From Brachionus manjavacas (Eukaryota; Rotifera; Eurotatoria; Ploima; Brachionidae): a stretch of DNA of 64,000 bases. Of the stretch, positions 42,684-55,266 are shown piece by piece. Within the stretch, counting starts at the first letter, position 1. Every line of letters starts with the position of its first letter. The stretch spans positions 293,501 to 357,500 of the forward strand of contig JAHQIY010000010.1 of the NCBI GenBank assembly GCA_019054805.1, given 5' to 3'. The notes under the pieces are model-generated. The model saw only the letters and a program-made list of their open reading frames with translations. It had not been told where the DNA came from and did no database searches. The translations under genes were made by a program, and so were the position numbers.

Positions 42684-45470
42684 CATAAATAAATAAAAAA
42701 AAAAAAAAATATAATTTGAGTGGATACCCTGGGCAGTTCCGAAAGACGATAGCCTTGTTTTAAGCCCCATGTTAGGAAAGTGTTCACGAAATTTTTATAT
42801 ATTGAAAAGTTTGAAAAAAATAAAAATTAAGTTTCTACTTTAAATTATAAACTGAAATTGTCAATTAATCAGAAGAGAAAAAAAAAAAAAAAAAAAAAAA
42901 TAGATTGAGTTAGTCGATTTTATCAAAAATAGTTAGAAAGCGGTTAGTTGTTGTGCTTCTTGGACTTTTCAGATATTCGCCTATCTCTTGCGCTATAATG
43001 TCTTGCTTTTTTTTCGCGTGGATAAATCTGAGGAACAGCTCGTTGGCTCTTTTTTTTGTGGATCGTCGCGATGCTCGTCTTAAACGGGAATTTTTTTATT
43101 ATTTTAAGGATTTTATTTTGTATTTTCTGTAGTTTGGTCAATATTTTTTGGGTGCCTGACTGGAGAATGATAAAACAATAGTCAAATAGCGATCGGATTA
43201 GAGATTTGTAAATAGTTTTGTTGATTTTGATCGATGTGCCCTATTTGAATTTTCTTATTCGTTTGATCAAATTGACCGCTGAAGTCTGTTTTGATTTTAC
43301 TATCTCTAAGTGTTGGTTATACGACAGTTTTGGGTCCAGTTTAACTCCTAAAAACGTTGGGTATGGTTCTAGCGGAATCTCTATTTCATTTATTTTTATT
43401 TTTAGGCCGTATTTTTTTGATAGTTTTTTCTAACTCCTGCGGTGGTAAAAGTTGTGTGGCAAGTCTTAGACGTATTGATTTTGAAACCCCATATTTTACA
43501 ATATTCGTTTATTTTATTCATAACCGCTTGTAAGGATTTTTCAATATACGATTTTGATTTATGTGTAACCCAGATGCATAAGTCGTCTGCAAAAAGTGCG
43601 ATCTTAATCCCTTTTGGAAGACATTCGGCTACATCGCTGAAAAAGAGTAGGAATAGAGTCAGCGAGAGGCAGCTACCTTGTGGCACGCCACTCTGCACAA
43701 CTTTTTCACTCGAAAGGCTGCTTTTATAATAAACTTGAAATGTTCTTTCGGCCAGGAAGCTTTTTATCCAGTTGAATAAATATTTGTTCAATTTTAGATT
43801 ATTAAGTTTGTACAAAATACCATTATGTAGCGCTTTGTCGAACGCTTTTTCAAGGTCAACAAAAACTGCTCCTGTTATCTCTTTTTTATTGAAGCCGTTG
43901 ACAATGTCCTGGTTTATTCGTAGAATCTGGTCTTGGGTGCTCCTTTTTTTTAGAAGACCGATTGACAACTTGTTAATTTACCGTTTATTTCGGCCCAATT
44001 TTGAATTTTTTGATTAACTAGTTTTTCGAGTAATTTACCTAAACAATTCAATAAAGAAATTGGCCTGTACGAGTTCAGGTCGTCTGGAGGTTTGTCTTTT
44101 TTTGGTTACATAATAGTCTTAGCCTTTTTCCAATCTATCGGAACAAAACCTAATTTTATTGTAGCGTTGAAGATTTTGTAAAGTGATATAATAACACAAA
44201 AAGGTAAATTTTTAATGCATTTATTTGATATTTTGCTCTTGAAACTCTTTTTCTAGTTTTTCTGCTTTAACTTTTTTTGTTTTCTTTTTTAAATTTCCTC
44301 TCGAACCAATTAAATAATTTTTTCACCTCTACGTCTCTTGTTTGATGGCATAATCGCCTGAGCCATCGCTTGGTATCTATCAGTTGTAGAATTTCTTTAC
44401 TTACAGTTGTGAGTTGTTGTAATTTGGGGCTGGTAGTATATTTTATAGTTGCCATTTTTATTTCGTTTGTTATGTCGTCTTTAATCCGCGAGGTTTCTGA
44501 CTCTAGATCATGTGTCGATTTTATTTTGTTCGAAAAATCGTGTTCAGCGCGCAGCACTTGTCTAAAAGATTCCCAGTTGATTTTTCTATGTTCTCGTTTT
44601 GCTGTAATACAAGTTAGATCGAATGACGTAAGTGTTGAAAAATGGTCACTTATGTCGGCATTAAGCACTTCAAACTTCTTGCACGAGTTAAACAAATTTG
44701 CTGAACATATTGAAAGATCTATTACATTTCTACTTCTAGTAAAAGTAGGATTTTTGTCATTCAAAATTTGTAGATTAAACTTTTCTTTAATCCCAACTAG
44801 ATCGTCTCCTTTTTTGTTGCTTTTTGGACAATGCCACTGTGGACTTTTTGCGTTTCGATCGCCTATTATTGCATAAAAGTCAAATTTGATATTTATTTCG
44901 TCAAAAATTTTTTTGTCTAACTCTGAGTCTGGACTCGAATATATGCTAAAAATCGCTAGATTACTTATTTCATTAGAATCGACCCTAACACCTACAACCT
45001 CTTTGCAATTTTCAAGATAAATCTGTTCTACTCTAATGTCATCTCTTACGCAAAGCGCAACTCCTCCTCCTCTTTTGTTTGTTCTCCTATCTGATCTTAA
45101 AATTTGGAAATTTGTGATTTTGATCGATTTATTCGCTTTTAAAAACGTTTCGTTTAGACTGATGAAGTTGGCGTTTATTTTTTGGGCTAAGTATTATAGT
45201 TGAGTAATTTTCGTAACGTTTATTATTGAGTGACAATTCAGGTGTAGAATGTTTAATTTATTAAAACTGTTCATCTTCATTGTCAATAAATCTGTTTATC
45301 ATGTTTATGTCTTGTGGTTGGTTTAAATTATGGTTCGAGACTTTGCCTCGGACCACGACGTCCCGAGGATTCTACCCCGGCAAAATTTAAAGAAAAGGGA
45401 ATAGGGGCTAAGGTAAAAGGGGTCCGGGACGAAACCCTAGTTTAGGATTTCGGATGAGCAAAGGTTTGAG
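42684..45470 (-). pseudogene. Jockey-like LINE (family A), near full length, minus strand
   Basis: From 45280 leftward: an apurinic-type endonuclease domain (LNILHLNCHSI, NETFLKANKSIKI, DRRTNKRGGGVALCVRDDIR, IGDRNAKSPQWHCP, SRNVIDLSICSANL, SDHFSTL), then RT fingers (SYRPISLLNCLGKLLEKLV), FVDLEKAFDKALHNGI, VVQSGVPQGSCLSLTLFLLF, the FADD catalytic box (~43585) and a C-terminal KLQKIQNKILKIIKKFPFKT. Typical DRVWH is changed to DKALH and GDFN to GDRN; several stops and frameshifts make it dead. A GC-richer leader lies at 45310-45460. The 3' end (42684-42772) has TTTCGGAACTGCCCAGGGTA and a (TTTA)n-like tail, shared with 60883-60965 and 30622-30690. Confidence 0.82.
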
Positions 45471-45569
45471 TCTTTTTAGTAATTTAGTCTATATTTTACT
45501 TTACTTTTCTAAAATCATATTATTATTACTTCTTTAGATAATAGTTTAAAAGGATTAATGAACTTCAAA

Positions 45570-45860
45570 GGATCTGATCCTTTGTTTGTCTGAAACACCT
45601 GAAGCCACACTGATATTCAGAGAGGATATTTTTTTCAATTGACCTTTTTTTTTCTTAACTGGATGACTTTTTCCAGAATTTTTTATAATGTATTCAAGAG
45701 GCTAATCGGTCGGTAGTTATTTTAGTTTGTCGAGTCTTAAATTGGTTTTGGAATCATATTTACAATAGCATTTTTCCATTTGAGTAGAATGTGAGAAAAA
45801 GACATCGAAGCATTAAAAAGGCGGCTAAGGATCGGTAGATAACATTTTGGGTATTTTTTC
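45570..45860 (-). pseudogene. LINE reverse-transcriptase finger fragment, minus strand
   Basis: Minus-strand reading gives LPILSRLFNASMSFSHILLK, then WKNAIVNMIPKP, YRPISLLNTL, KILEKVIQ and NILSEYQCGFRCFRQTKDQI. These are the ordered N-terminal motifs of a non-LTR RT, with stops. It is a different copy from family A next to it, because family A has its own version of these motifs at 44.0-44.2 kb. Truncated at the left before any catalytic aspartate. Confidence 0.65.
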
Positions 45861-45899
45861 AGAAACCGTGATCGTGTCCTCATTAGCCGGACAACCTTA

Positions 45900-46335
45900 A
45901 AGCGGGCGGTCAATGGGCCGGTCAGCCAGGCGGTCTAATTTTTGGACCGCCAAAATAAACGGGCGTCCAAAAAACCAGCTAACTTTTTGGCGGACGGTCA
46001 CTAAATTTTATATAAAATTTTGAAAAAAAAAAAAATTTAAAAAGCATTTTAAAATAAATTAAGAAAATTTTTTCCTACTTTTTTTTATCATTTTAATTAT
46101 ATGTTATTTTTTTAAAGTTAAGAACATTTTCGAAAAAAATATCTATTTAAGTGGCTAACGGCCAAAAATTTACCGAAAATAACCATATTTTTTACCGATT
46201 ACATTTTTTATCGCCCGTATTTTTAACCGTCCGTATATCTTTGACCGTTTATTTTGGCGTTCCAAAAATTTGACCGCCTAGCTGACCGGCCAAATGACCG
46301 CAAAAAACCGTCCGTATAATGGACCGCTTTTTCTT
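45900..46335. mobile_element. CGGTC-rich foldback/MITE, about 430 bp
   Basis: The left arm (45915-45965) contains GGCCGGTCAGCCAGGCGGTC followed by TAATTTTTGGACCGCCAAAA. The right arm (about 46235-46295), reverse-complemented, reads GGCCGGTCAGCTAGGCGGTC followed by AAATTTTTGGAACGCCAAAA. Both ends carry further CGGTC/GGACGG words, while the centre is ordinary AT-rich sequence. GC-rich arms make it stand out. No coding content. It lies at the truncated end of a LINE fragment. Confidence 0.75.
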
Positions 46336-46599
46336 GACCGTTTCCAACACAAATTTTAATTAATGGTATTACTGATAAAAAAATAATGGCCGCTAAAATT
46401 TCTCTTCGAATTTCTCTTCAATTTCTTTTCGTACATAATATGGATTATAAAGTTCGAACACGCCTTTGCCGCTTCGAAAGTCTTTGAACGTTCAATGAAA
46501 CTAATGGTGAATTTTTTAAGATTAAAGATACAAACAACTTGTCGTAGACAATAAGATACTCGATATTTAGGTTTCACTATTTCCCAGAAGATTTCAACA

Positions 46600-48690
46600 A
46601 GCAATTACTTCAAGAACTTTTCAATGCTGTTAAAATCAATAGTCTCAAAGTTGAACAAATTTCAGAAGAAATATACAAAGAAAGTCACGTTAAAAAAGGT
46701 GTGAAACGAGTAAAAGTTTCGTTCCTGAAAGAATCAGATCAGTTAGTTAGAAATTTTACTGGTCCAACAGTTCTATATGGATTAAAGTGCATTAAAGTTC
46801 ATCTTTTAAGAAATTTTTAGCTCATAAATTTCCCGAAATTGTTTTGCTCAATAAATTAAAGATAGATTTAAGTGAGGCAAAATTTTATCAAGATTTTCAC
46901 AATTATCAGTTCTTAACCACCCAACAAGTATGGAAAAAGAGTAGCTATCTTAATTAAAAACGGAATTGATTTTATAAAAAAATTTCTAATGAGGAATTCA
47001 TATCCGAACTTCTTTGTATGAAACTAAATTTAGGAAGGAATAAAGAATAAGTTTAATTTAGTCTTTATAATCCACCCAATGTACTCTGAACTTTGAGCCT
47101 TTAAAACAGTTAATTAAAAAAATGTAGAAACTACATCTTAGGTGGCGATCTAAACGCTATAACAAAGCAAAAAAGCTGTGTAGGGAAAAGGAAAAAAATA
47201 TTATGTTGTAAAGAATAATCAATTAGTTAGATTTTACAGTAATCAATGACAAGCGCCCTACTTTCAATATTTTTAATAAGAATAACTTTTAAATTCTTGA
47301 TATTTTTTTAGTTTTATCATCATTAATTGACAAAATTACCGACTTCAATGTCTTAAATAGTCAAGACATGACTAGTGACCATTTTCCATTCGAAACATCA
47401 ATTTCTATGTGCTTTTAATTAATCAAATCTAAAAAGAAATCAGAAAATAAATAAATAGCTAATAAATTAAAATATAAGAAAGCGAACTAGAAATTATTTA
47501 GCGATATTTTAAATACTCAAATAGTTATTTTCCCTGAAAATCTGATCACTATAGATCAAATATATTGGATAATTCTTATCTTCAATATTTAGTCATAATT
47601 ATGATTTAATTGATACTAAGAAAGATTTCGAAAAACTTAATTTAAAAACTTACCTAGAAATTCATTAATAGATTTCAAAGAAATAAGGTCTATAACTTAA
47701 AGAAGGTAAGGTCCCGAAAGCGTGGAAAACTTCGAACATTTCAATAATTAAAAAAAAGGCCTCTAATTTACAAGATCCTTTAAGTTATAGACCAATTAGT
47801 ATAAAGATTTGTTTAGGAAAGTTACTGGAACGAATAGTTTATTCAAGATTATACAATTTTTTGGAACCAAATTCACTCCTTATGCATTCTGGATTTAGGA
47901 AGTACCGGCGAATATCATATAATCTAATCTTTTTAATTCAAAGAATTGTGGAATCATTTAATAGAAAAAAAAGGTTGTTGACTTTTTTTTGATATTTCTA
48001 AAGCCTTTGATAGGGTTTGGCATGGAGGTTTACTTTTTAAAATTGATTAAAATGAATCCACCTCATTAATTGACTAACTGGATTAGATCCATTTTAGATA
48101 GTAGGACATTTAAAGAAAACGAGAATGACCACTTGAGCGACGAATATCAAATAACTGCAAGTGTTCCTCAAAGCTCAGTAATTAGTCCTTCTTTATTTAA
48201 TATATATATTAATGACATCTTAAAAAAAAAAATTTTAATTAACTTGTAGACGAAATTAAAGAACGCTACAATAAAAGGCTAGATATTATCAAAATATTTT
48301 CAAACAAAAAATAAGGTCTAAACCAAAATACACTAGGAAATGTATGTAAATCTTTAGTCGGGACGATATTGGACTATTTTTTTCGATTTTGGACTGCTTT
48401 AATTCATTTTCAGAAAAAATATCAAAAAACTACAAGAAATTCAGAATAAAGCATTAAGTTCTTTCCTTAAGTTAAAATTTGATGCTCCCTCCAACATCGC
48501 GCATCATGAAGCTTTTAATAAACTTAAATTACTAACAGTCTCAAATCGACTTTTTCAGTTGAGAGAGAGATAAGTTGGGACAGGACTGAGTCATTCTATT
48601 CCATTGGTTGTAAGACTGGTTGAGGAATTCAAAGAAGGCTTTAAATCGAGATATATTGAATACCCAACTCCATTGTGTAATTGATACCTT
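46600..48690 (+). pseudogene. Third LINE relic (family C), plus strand
   Basis: Remnants in order: an ORF1-like stretch (LQELFNAVKINSLKVEQISE, VKKGVKRVKVSFLKESDQLV), an endonuclease trace (LGGDLNAITKQKSCVGK at ~47145 and MTSDHF at ~47372), RT motifs (YRPISIKICLGKLLERIVYS at 47790, DISKAFDRVWHGGLLFKI at 47990, TASVPQSSVISPSLFNIYIN at 48155) and a C-terminal LQEIQNKALSSFLKLKFDAP at 48430. The ADD box is absent through a deletion after NDI, and stops are frequent. It differs from family A in protein sequence and lacks its 3' end. Jockey/I-type placement is tentative. Confidence 0.78.
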
Positions 48691-49614
48691 ACTATTTCCT
48701 CATTTTTTCTTGAAAATGAACTATGTAAACATTTGAGTAAGACCTCATTTTTATTTGACAATATCTTAATAATATTTAGCTTTATATTGCAGCATTCTTT
48801 AATTTCGTCTACCAGTACAGTAAAATAAAACTTAGAATTAAATTTAATACCAAGAAACTTGATTTCTTTTTTGCTTCTCTGTGTCCAAAAATTTTTTAGT
48901 TTTAATTATCACTCTTTTTTTTGTATCTAGAGAAGACTACATTTCGTTTGTTTTTACTCTTTTTTGCAAACTTGCTTTTCATTCATTTTTATCAATTAAA
49001 ATTTTTAGATAGACAATTTTATTTTTTTTTTGTTTGTTTTATCTGTGCTTATATTAAGTAATTGGCAAGTATCTATTTGCTATTTTTTATTGTTAATTAA
49101 CGGATGTTTTTTTTTCATTTCATTAAAGGTTCTTTTCTTAAGAAAAGTATAATTTGTTTCATTTTATTAGTTCGTTATATCGGGATTTCGTAATAAAAAG
49201 GTTCGTTGAATCTAAGAAAATTAGCAATCTTTTGTCTTTATAAAAAATCGGTTCCTGTAATATAAAGGATTTCGTTATATGGGGGTTCTTAATACGGGGA
49301 TCGACTGTAACTTTAATTTTTTTTTTGATTTTAATTTTGATTTTTTTTTTAATTTATTCTGAAGGAGTCCAAGTTCGGTACAGAAATCAGTGTAATAAAT
49401 AAATTACATTGATTTCATTTCTTTTCTTGTAGATTCTAATTTCGACTTGAATATTATCAACTTGTATAATTTTGATTTGTTACTTTTAACTAGTTAATTT
49501 TGACGAGAAAAATAGTTTGAAGCAACTGATATTTAACTTGTATAAAAAAGACGTGTAAATTTTCAACTTGTAAAGATTTGACTAAAATCGATTAAACTAG
49601 ACGCCATTTATTCC
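48691..49614. other. AT-rich spacer between LINE C and MULE relics
   Basis: No gene or terminal repeat recognised. Sequence around 49170-49310 has a series of GTTC/GGTTC words (GTTCGTTATATCGGGATTTC and similar) that might be transposon-derived, without further support. Confidence 0.4.
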
Positions 49615-50655
49615 ATGGATGAGATTATCAACAATTTAGAACAAATTTCAATTAGTCAATCACAAGGAGGCAGCAATTTATTGATTCACAAAATTTTGAA
49701 TACAATATCGACTACATAGCAAAATCAACAAATAAACATACTTGGCGTTGCAATCAAGACCAAGTACGGCACGTTTGAGGTTGGTTTGGATTATTTTATC
49801 AGTTGTCCACTGTTCATTTATTAATAAAGACAACAATCTACCTTGTGTGTACGCTCTAATGTCAAATAAAACACAAAAATCTTATGAACGTTTATTTGAA
49901 TATTTAAAATCATTTATATATATTCAGCCGCAGACAGTTGGATTTTGAACAGGCAATGATTAATTCGGTCGAGAACACCTTAGAATAGTGTACTTCACTA
50001 GGCTGCTTTTTTCACTTTAAGCAGACTTTGGCGAAGAATACAAGATTTGGGATTTGCAACCGCCTATAATCAGAATGACACTGTTCGAGTATTTTTCAAA
50101 AAAGAAGCTGCTATTGCATTTGTTCTAGTACATGACAAAGAAACAGTTTTTAATCAGCTTAAAAGTTTGGAAGAAATTTTATTTAAAAAATATCATAGTT
50201 TTTTTAAATATTGAGTGGACCTTTATTGGTGAATTAAATAGAGGCAAGGGCGTAGGCCGTTAGGAACCTAAATATCCGCATGCAATATGAGCGTGTATTA
50301 ACGGAATTGTGACGACATGCCGAGGAGTAATAATAAGATTGAAAGGTTGCATAATGCTCTACAAAGTATTATTGATAAAAGTCCTGTTATTTATTCTTTT
50401 ATAGATGGGATTAAGTTGGAACAAGGCAATACTGAATTACTGCAAACTCAGATCAAGACCGGGCGTGTTCCGAAAAAAAAAGCGGCATATATTTTATTGG
50501 AAAATCGAATAAAAGAATTGATTATTAGCTATTCTAAAAATAATAGCCCGTATACCCGAATGGTTTGGTCATGTAAGCAGATGATCGAAGGTTCAAAGCC
50601 TGCTGAGGGTGAAAAAATCTTCAAAATATCTCTGCAATACGTGGCGAATGTTTAA
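49615..50655 (+). pseudogene. FLYWCH-MULE transposase relic
   Basis: Frames from 49615 give a FLYWCH-type zinc-finger trace (SQGGSNLLIHK, then KSTNKHTWRCNQDQ), then the MULE/DDE core words NLPCVYALMSNKTQKSYERL followed by FEYLK, PQTVGFEQAMINSVENTLE, LGCFFHFKQTL, NIRMQYERVLTEL, and the well-preserved C-terminal frame 50317-50655 (PRSNNKIERLHNALQSII, SFIDGIKLEQGNTEL). This pattern is typical of animal FLYWCH/MULE transposases. At least three frameshifts or stops separate the pieces, so it is inactive. Terminal inverted repeats were not found. A further open stretch on the minus strand just downstream (to about 50790) is not identified. Confidence 0.75.
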
Positions 50656-51429
50656 AATCTCTTTCATCAAAAAAGTTTCGACTGGGTAATAAGCGGTGTA
50701 GATGATTAACTCGATGCAGTAGCCCTTTGTCAGATCGGAGCCGTTGCTCAAAATAGTACCTGAAAAGGAGATGAGTGCCTTTTTTATCATTCGGGTTCTG
50801 AATATTTTTTATTTCATTCTCGAAATTTTCTTTTGTATTTTTAATTGAGATAAGAACATAGTAAAAGAAGGATTTAAATATCCTTTTTGATAAGATGTAT
50901 GGTGAATGGATTAATGTTCAAAAACGATGCTTAGTACTTAGAATGATGAATTTAACCCTTGTCATTAGAGAAAAAAGCCTAAAAAAAAATTCATGGACAA
51001 AGTTAAATAAGGCATTGTTAAGACTCTTGCCTAAAGTAAGCAACACAGCTCTGTAATCTCATCATAAGAAATTAATAAAAAATTTAAAAAAATTTAGCAA
51101 GATAATTTTTTAAAAGTTGGCTTTCAGTTTTAGCATCATATTGTCAACGTAATATACGGAATAACAAAAAAACTATGATTCAATTCATGAATTACTTTTT
51201 TCAATTGAATAATTAATTGAATTGTGGACCATAGTAAACTACAACTATAAAATTAGTAAAATGTACCAAATATTTAATAAAAAATTCACAAATAAATTAT
51301 CACATATTTAATTATTTGCGATTTGGTTTGTTTTATCTTTTTCTTTTTTTTATTTTTAGATTCAAATTTTAGATTTAATTAGATTCAAATTCAATTGTCT
51401 AATATTTTACACAATTTTAAATAGGAACA

Positions 51430-52372
51430 ACTTTGCTAAACCTATGCGCTGCGAAACTCAAGACATTTTAGTTGAAAGCTTCTTAAGGATCTCGAAAATT
51501 TAGTTGAATGGTCGAAACTTTGGTAAATGGGCTTCAATAAAGAAAAATGCGTAGTCATGCATCTTGGAGCAGACAATAAATGCTTCGAATACAAAATGAG
51601 TGGTCTGAGCCTTGCAAAAACAACCAGAGAGCGGGATTTGGGAAAAATCATTACAAGTGATCTGTGAATCATTACAAGTCGGGAGAACAGGCCAAGCGAG
51701 CAGCAGCAAGGGCCATGATGGTAGCATGTAGAATCAAGAATACATTTACCTTCTTTTCTCCTCACCTGGTAAATCTGTTTTTCAAGTCATTTGTTAGACT
51801 GCATCTTGAGTTTGCAGTGGGCGCTTGGAATTCCTATCGACGTGGGGATATTGATTTACTTGAGCGAGTTCAGAGGAAATTTTTAAAACTGGTTCCTGAA
51901 CTTAAGTCAAAACCATATCTAGAAAGAAGAGAGGCTCTTGGTTGGATTACACTTGAAGAAAGACGTAGACGTGGTGTTCTAATCCAGCTCCAAAAGATTC
52001 ACCATGACCATGATCAAGTTGAGCTTATACATGGCAATCAAACAATCGCATCAAATGGTTTGGCCAGTCCTGCAGGGCGCACAAGAAAGGGTCAAATTGC
52101 AATTGAACGTCAGCTTGTAAGAAATTGTGGAGCCAGGCATAACTTTTTCACCAACCGAATCGCCGGAAACTGGAACAAACTTGGCGCGGCGACTCGAAGT
52201 ATAAGCGATACAAATATGTTCAAGAATCGCATCGACAAACTTCTTGGTTTCAGATAAATAATGTTAAGCGTCAAAAATGGTCGATGGCTGTTATAGCAGG
52301 GCGTTTACATGCGCATCTGCTCGGGATTTAGGTCCCTACAGCATACCTTACGACTCCTACTACTACTACTAA
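51430..52372 (+). pseudogene. CR1/jockey-like LINE 3' half (family B, copy 4)
   Basis: Begins inside the RT (FNKEKCVVMHLGADNKC at 51533, then TTRERDLGKIITSDL). The frame 51664-52257 (197 aa) is open through SFVRLHLEFAVGAWNSYRRG, DIDLLERVQRKFLKLVPELK, LGWITLEERRRRGVLIQLQK and HNFFTNRIAGNWNKLGAATR to its natural stop. The 3' end is GACTCCTACTACTACTACTA at ~52347-52370. The catalytic part is missing. Strongly GC-richer than the flanks, consistent with a relatively recent, 5'-truncated insertion. Confidence 0.82.
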
Positions 52373-52756
52373 ATTATCAGACTAATTGAAATTTTTGTTT
52401 TATTCAATTTCACAATTATCATTTTCGAAGACTTTTTTTCATGAAAAAATTGTTTTCAATTATTCAAATTTTTATCTTTCACCTTTTCAATAATTGAAAT
52501 ATTCAACTTTTGAAAATCCCGATTCGCTCCAAAAAATACAACGATTAAATTGTTTTTCATTTGGTTTAATTTTTTGTGTTTGAATTACAAAATGTATCTA
52601 ATGTTGAAATAACATTGAAAAAGTGCGATGTTTCAAATATATTTTTCAGTTTCAAATAAAAAAATAATTTTTAATTAATATGAAAAACTTGGTGTTTTTA
52701 TGAATTTTGACTTTAGGTTTGTAATATGATGACCCTTAAAGATTATCTTTGTAGTT

Positions 52757-53035
52757 TAAAAATTTGTCTACGCTCTGATTTCCATTTTTTATCAATTGAG
52801 TATTTGTTAAAAAGCACAAAACGAAAGTAAATTATCACTTATGTCAAAATTTTATGAGAAGAAAACAAAGTTTTTCGTGTGTAGTCGGTAAGGTAAACTA
52901 TGGTTAACATGTTACTAGAACGATTCTTGTTCTCAGGTTTAATGAACTATTAGTTCACCTAATCCTAAAGTTATTCACCTAATTTAAAAAAGCTAATGTA
53001 ATGACAAAATATAAGATAGAAAATAGTGTACAGTG
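52757..53035. repeat. One-armed copy of the 1020-2056 foldback element
   Basis: About 270 bp matches 1021-1285 in the same orientation, for example AAACGAAAGTAAATTATCAC then TTATGTCAAAATTTTAT, and TTCTTGTTCTCAGG then ATGAACTATTAGTTCACCTA. The opposite arm is not found downstream, so the copy is truncated or rearranged. Confidence 0.75.
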
Positions 53036-55266
53036 TATTAAACTGTAAATTATTTTTATCATTTTGTCAAGTCAATTAATGCGTGTCTCGATTGGGAGAA
53101 TTGTTAAGATTGGAAAAGCATTTATTAGAGAATAATTTTTCATTAATTTTTCTAAAGCTCAATAATAATTTTTTGTACTCACTTTTAATTTTTTTAATAA
53201 TAATTTTGACAATAAATAAATACCCAAAAATTTTTTTTTAGCATCCAAATAATTAATTTAAATACTCATTTAATAGTAATCCGATAAAATTTGAGTCTTA
53301 AATTTTTATTGATACAGATGCATTTTTCTAATAATTATTTAATCGATTTTTGTTAACCCTGTATCAAAAATAAGAACTTAGATTTAGTGTCTAGCTATAA
53401 AATTTTTGATTTAGAGAATTAAGTGCTATATCGAAACTGATTTATGATACATTGATGTGTCGTAGTAATTTTTAGTTAGCGACATTTAATCCTTGTTTTG
53501 AATCACAAAAAAAAATTTAATGAATTAAATCGAAAGTCAACAATAAACGCTTTTCTAATACCCAACCTATTTCCTCATAATTTACAAATATTTGCTGCTG
53601 AAAAAGCATAATGTTGCCATAAATTCCTTATTTTCCTATAAAGTTAGTCTCTTATCCTCTTCATCTCTAAGGATACCTCTTAGTGCACTGCAAAATATTT
53701 TGAAATTTAAAAATGATTATCACTTCAATTTAATTCAGAAAAATAGTAAAATTTGCTCAAATAATCAAGTAGTAAAAATGAATTTTAAAAACAGATCGAA
53801 TTCTTATGATGCAATAGTTGTTTGTTATATCTCAGGGAGTTTGAAGAGTTTTTTTTTGTAATTCAGAAAAATTGGCTTATTTTTCTCTAAACAAATTAAG
53901 CAAATGTTTAAACTAATATCAAGCATTTAAAATATAAATATATAACCATTTCAAGTAATTTCTGAATAGCTGATTGAGAATTTCTTGCAGTATTTGATAC
54001 AGAATAATTAATTTATTTTTAATTTTTGGCGTAAATTTAATTAAATTTAGTAAATAAATTATTTTAGTTTAACAAGCGAATAGTTTCCGAAAATTGTGTT
54101 GCTAATTTAATAAAGTTTTTTATTTTTTATTATATTTTTGTTTTTTTTTTAGAAATGAATCTAAGTTCATTTTTGTCCTTAGATTTAAAAAATTTTCTTC
54201 TTCATTTCGATATCTTGAATCTTAGAATTCTGAGACAGTTTTACCCAAAAAAGAATAAATTTAACTTGAAGCAAATATTAAATTTTTTAGATAATCCGCT
54301 TTTAATAATACTTAATATATTTAGGTAGGCTATATTCCAAGAATCATTTTTAAGATTAACATTATTGCTACTTAAGATCAGCATTTGCTAAATATTAAAA
54401 TCTTATGATACAGTTTACTTATAAATAAATAAAATAATTATTTAAATGAATAAAAAATAGATTTTAATTATAATCCGGAAAATATCTTTTAAATTATAAC
54501 TTAATTAATAATTTAAGGAGGAAGAAAAAGATCAATATTAATAAGAATGTTTAAAGACAGGAGATAGACAATTGAAAATTTAAAAAAGTTTTCTTGATTG
54601 ATAAGCTGTATTTTTTAATTTAAAAAAATTTCATAATCATATATTAAAACTGATATCGGATTTTATGTAACTTTTAAAATATCTTTATATTTTTTTAAAC
54701 AGTATTTTATTACTTAAAAAGTTACCAAAGAAAATTTTATTAAGACCATCTTTTATTTTTAGACATTGATTTTTCTAGTAAATAAAAATTAAAATTTTTA
54801 GTAGATAGCATATTCTTTATAGCAAAAAATACATTTAAATAAAAAAAAATGTGGTGATTTTTATATTACTCGAATGTGACTGAATTTAAAGGGCCATTTG
54901 AAAATATGGAATGAAATAAAAATTAAATATAATATAAAGAAAATATGTAATGAAAGGTTCATATATTAAAAAGTGAAAGTTTCGATAAATAAAGTAGAAA
55001 TTACTCAACAGACTTGAGGTTTTTTAATAGATTTAAATTTAAATTTTTGATTTGAGATAAAATTTAAGACCAAGTTGTGACTTTACTTTTTTTCAATCAA
55101 AAATTTTCTAATTTTAATTAAATAAAATAAAATTAAGTGTAAGTTTACTCTTACTTTTGGTTTTTACTGCTGGCTTACCTAACCAGATAAATTGATGGCC
55201 AAGATATTGAATCATTTAGTTAGACTGGCAAAATGTGAACAAATCTTAACGGGATCTATAGTGATA
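53036..55266. other. AT-rich region, nothing recognised
   Basis: No conserved protein in either strand. The open frame at 53592-53861 has no recognisable features. No clear repeats with paired ends. Confidence 0.5.

Noticed and set aside
42875-42901. A-homopolymer of more than 20 bases, considered as a retrogene poly(A) tail
   Set aside because: It lies within the 3' region of the minus-strand LINE A and has no processed gene beside it; treated as simple low complexity.
50593-50790. 65-aa minus-strand open frame downstream of the MULE relic
   Set aside because: It looks more protein-like than the background but no family could be named, and it overlaps the MULE C-terminal frame on the other strand.
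53592-53861. 89-aa plus-strand open frame
   Set aside because: Not recognised, no splice-linked neighbours, and composition like the AT-rich background.
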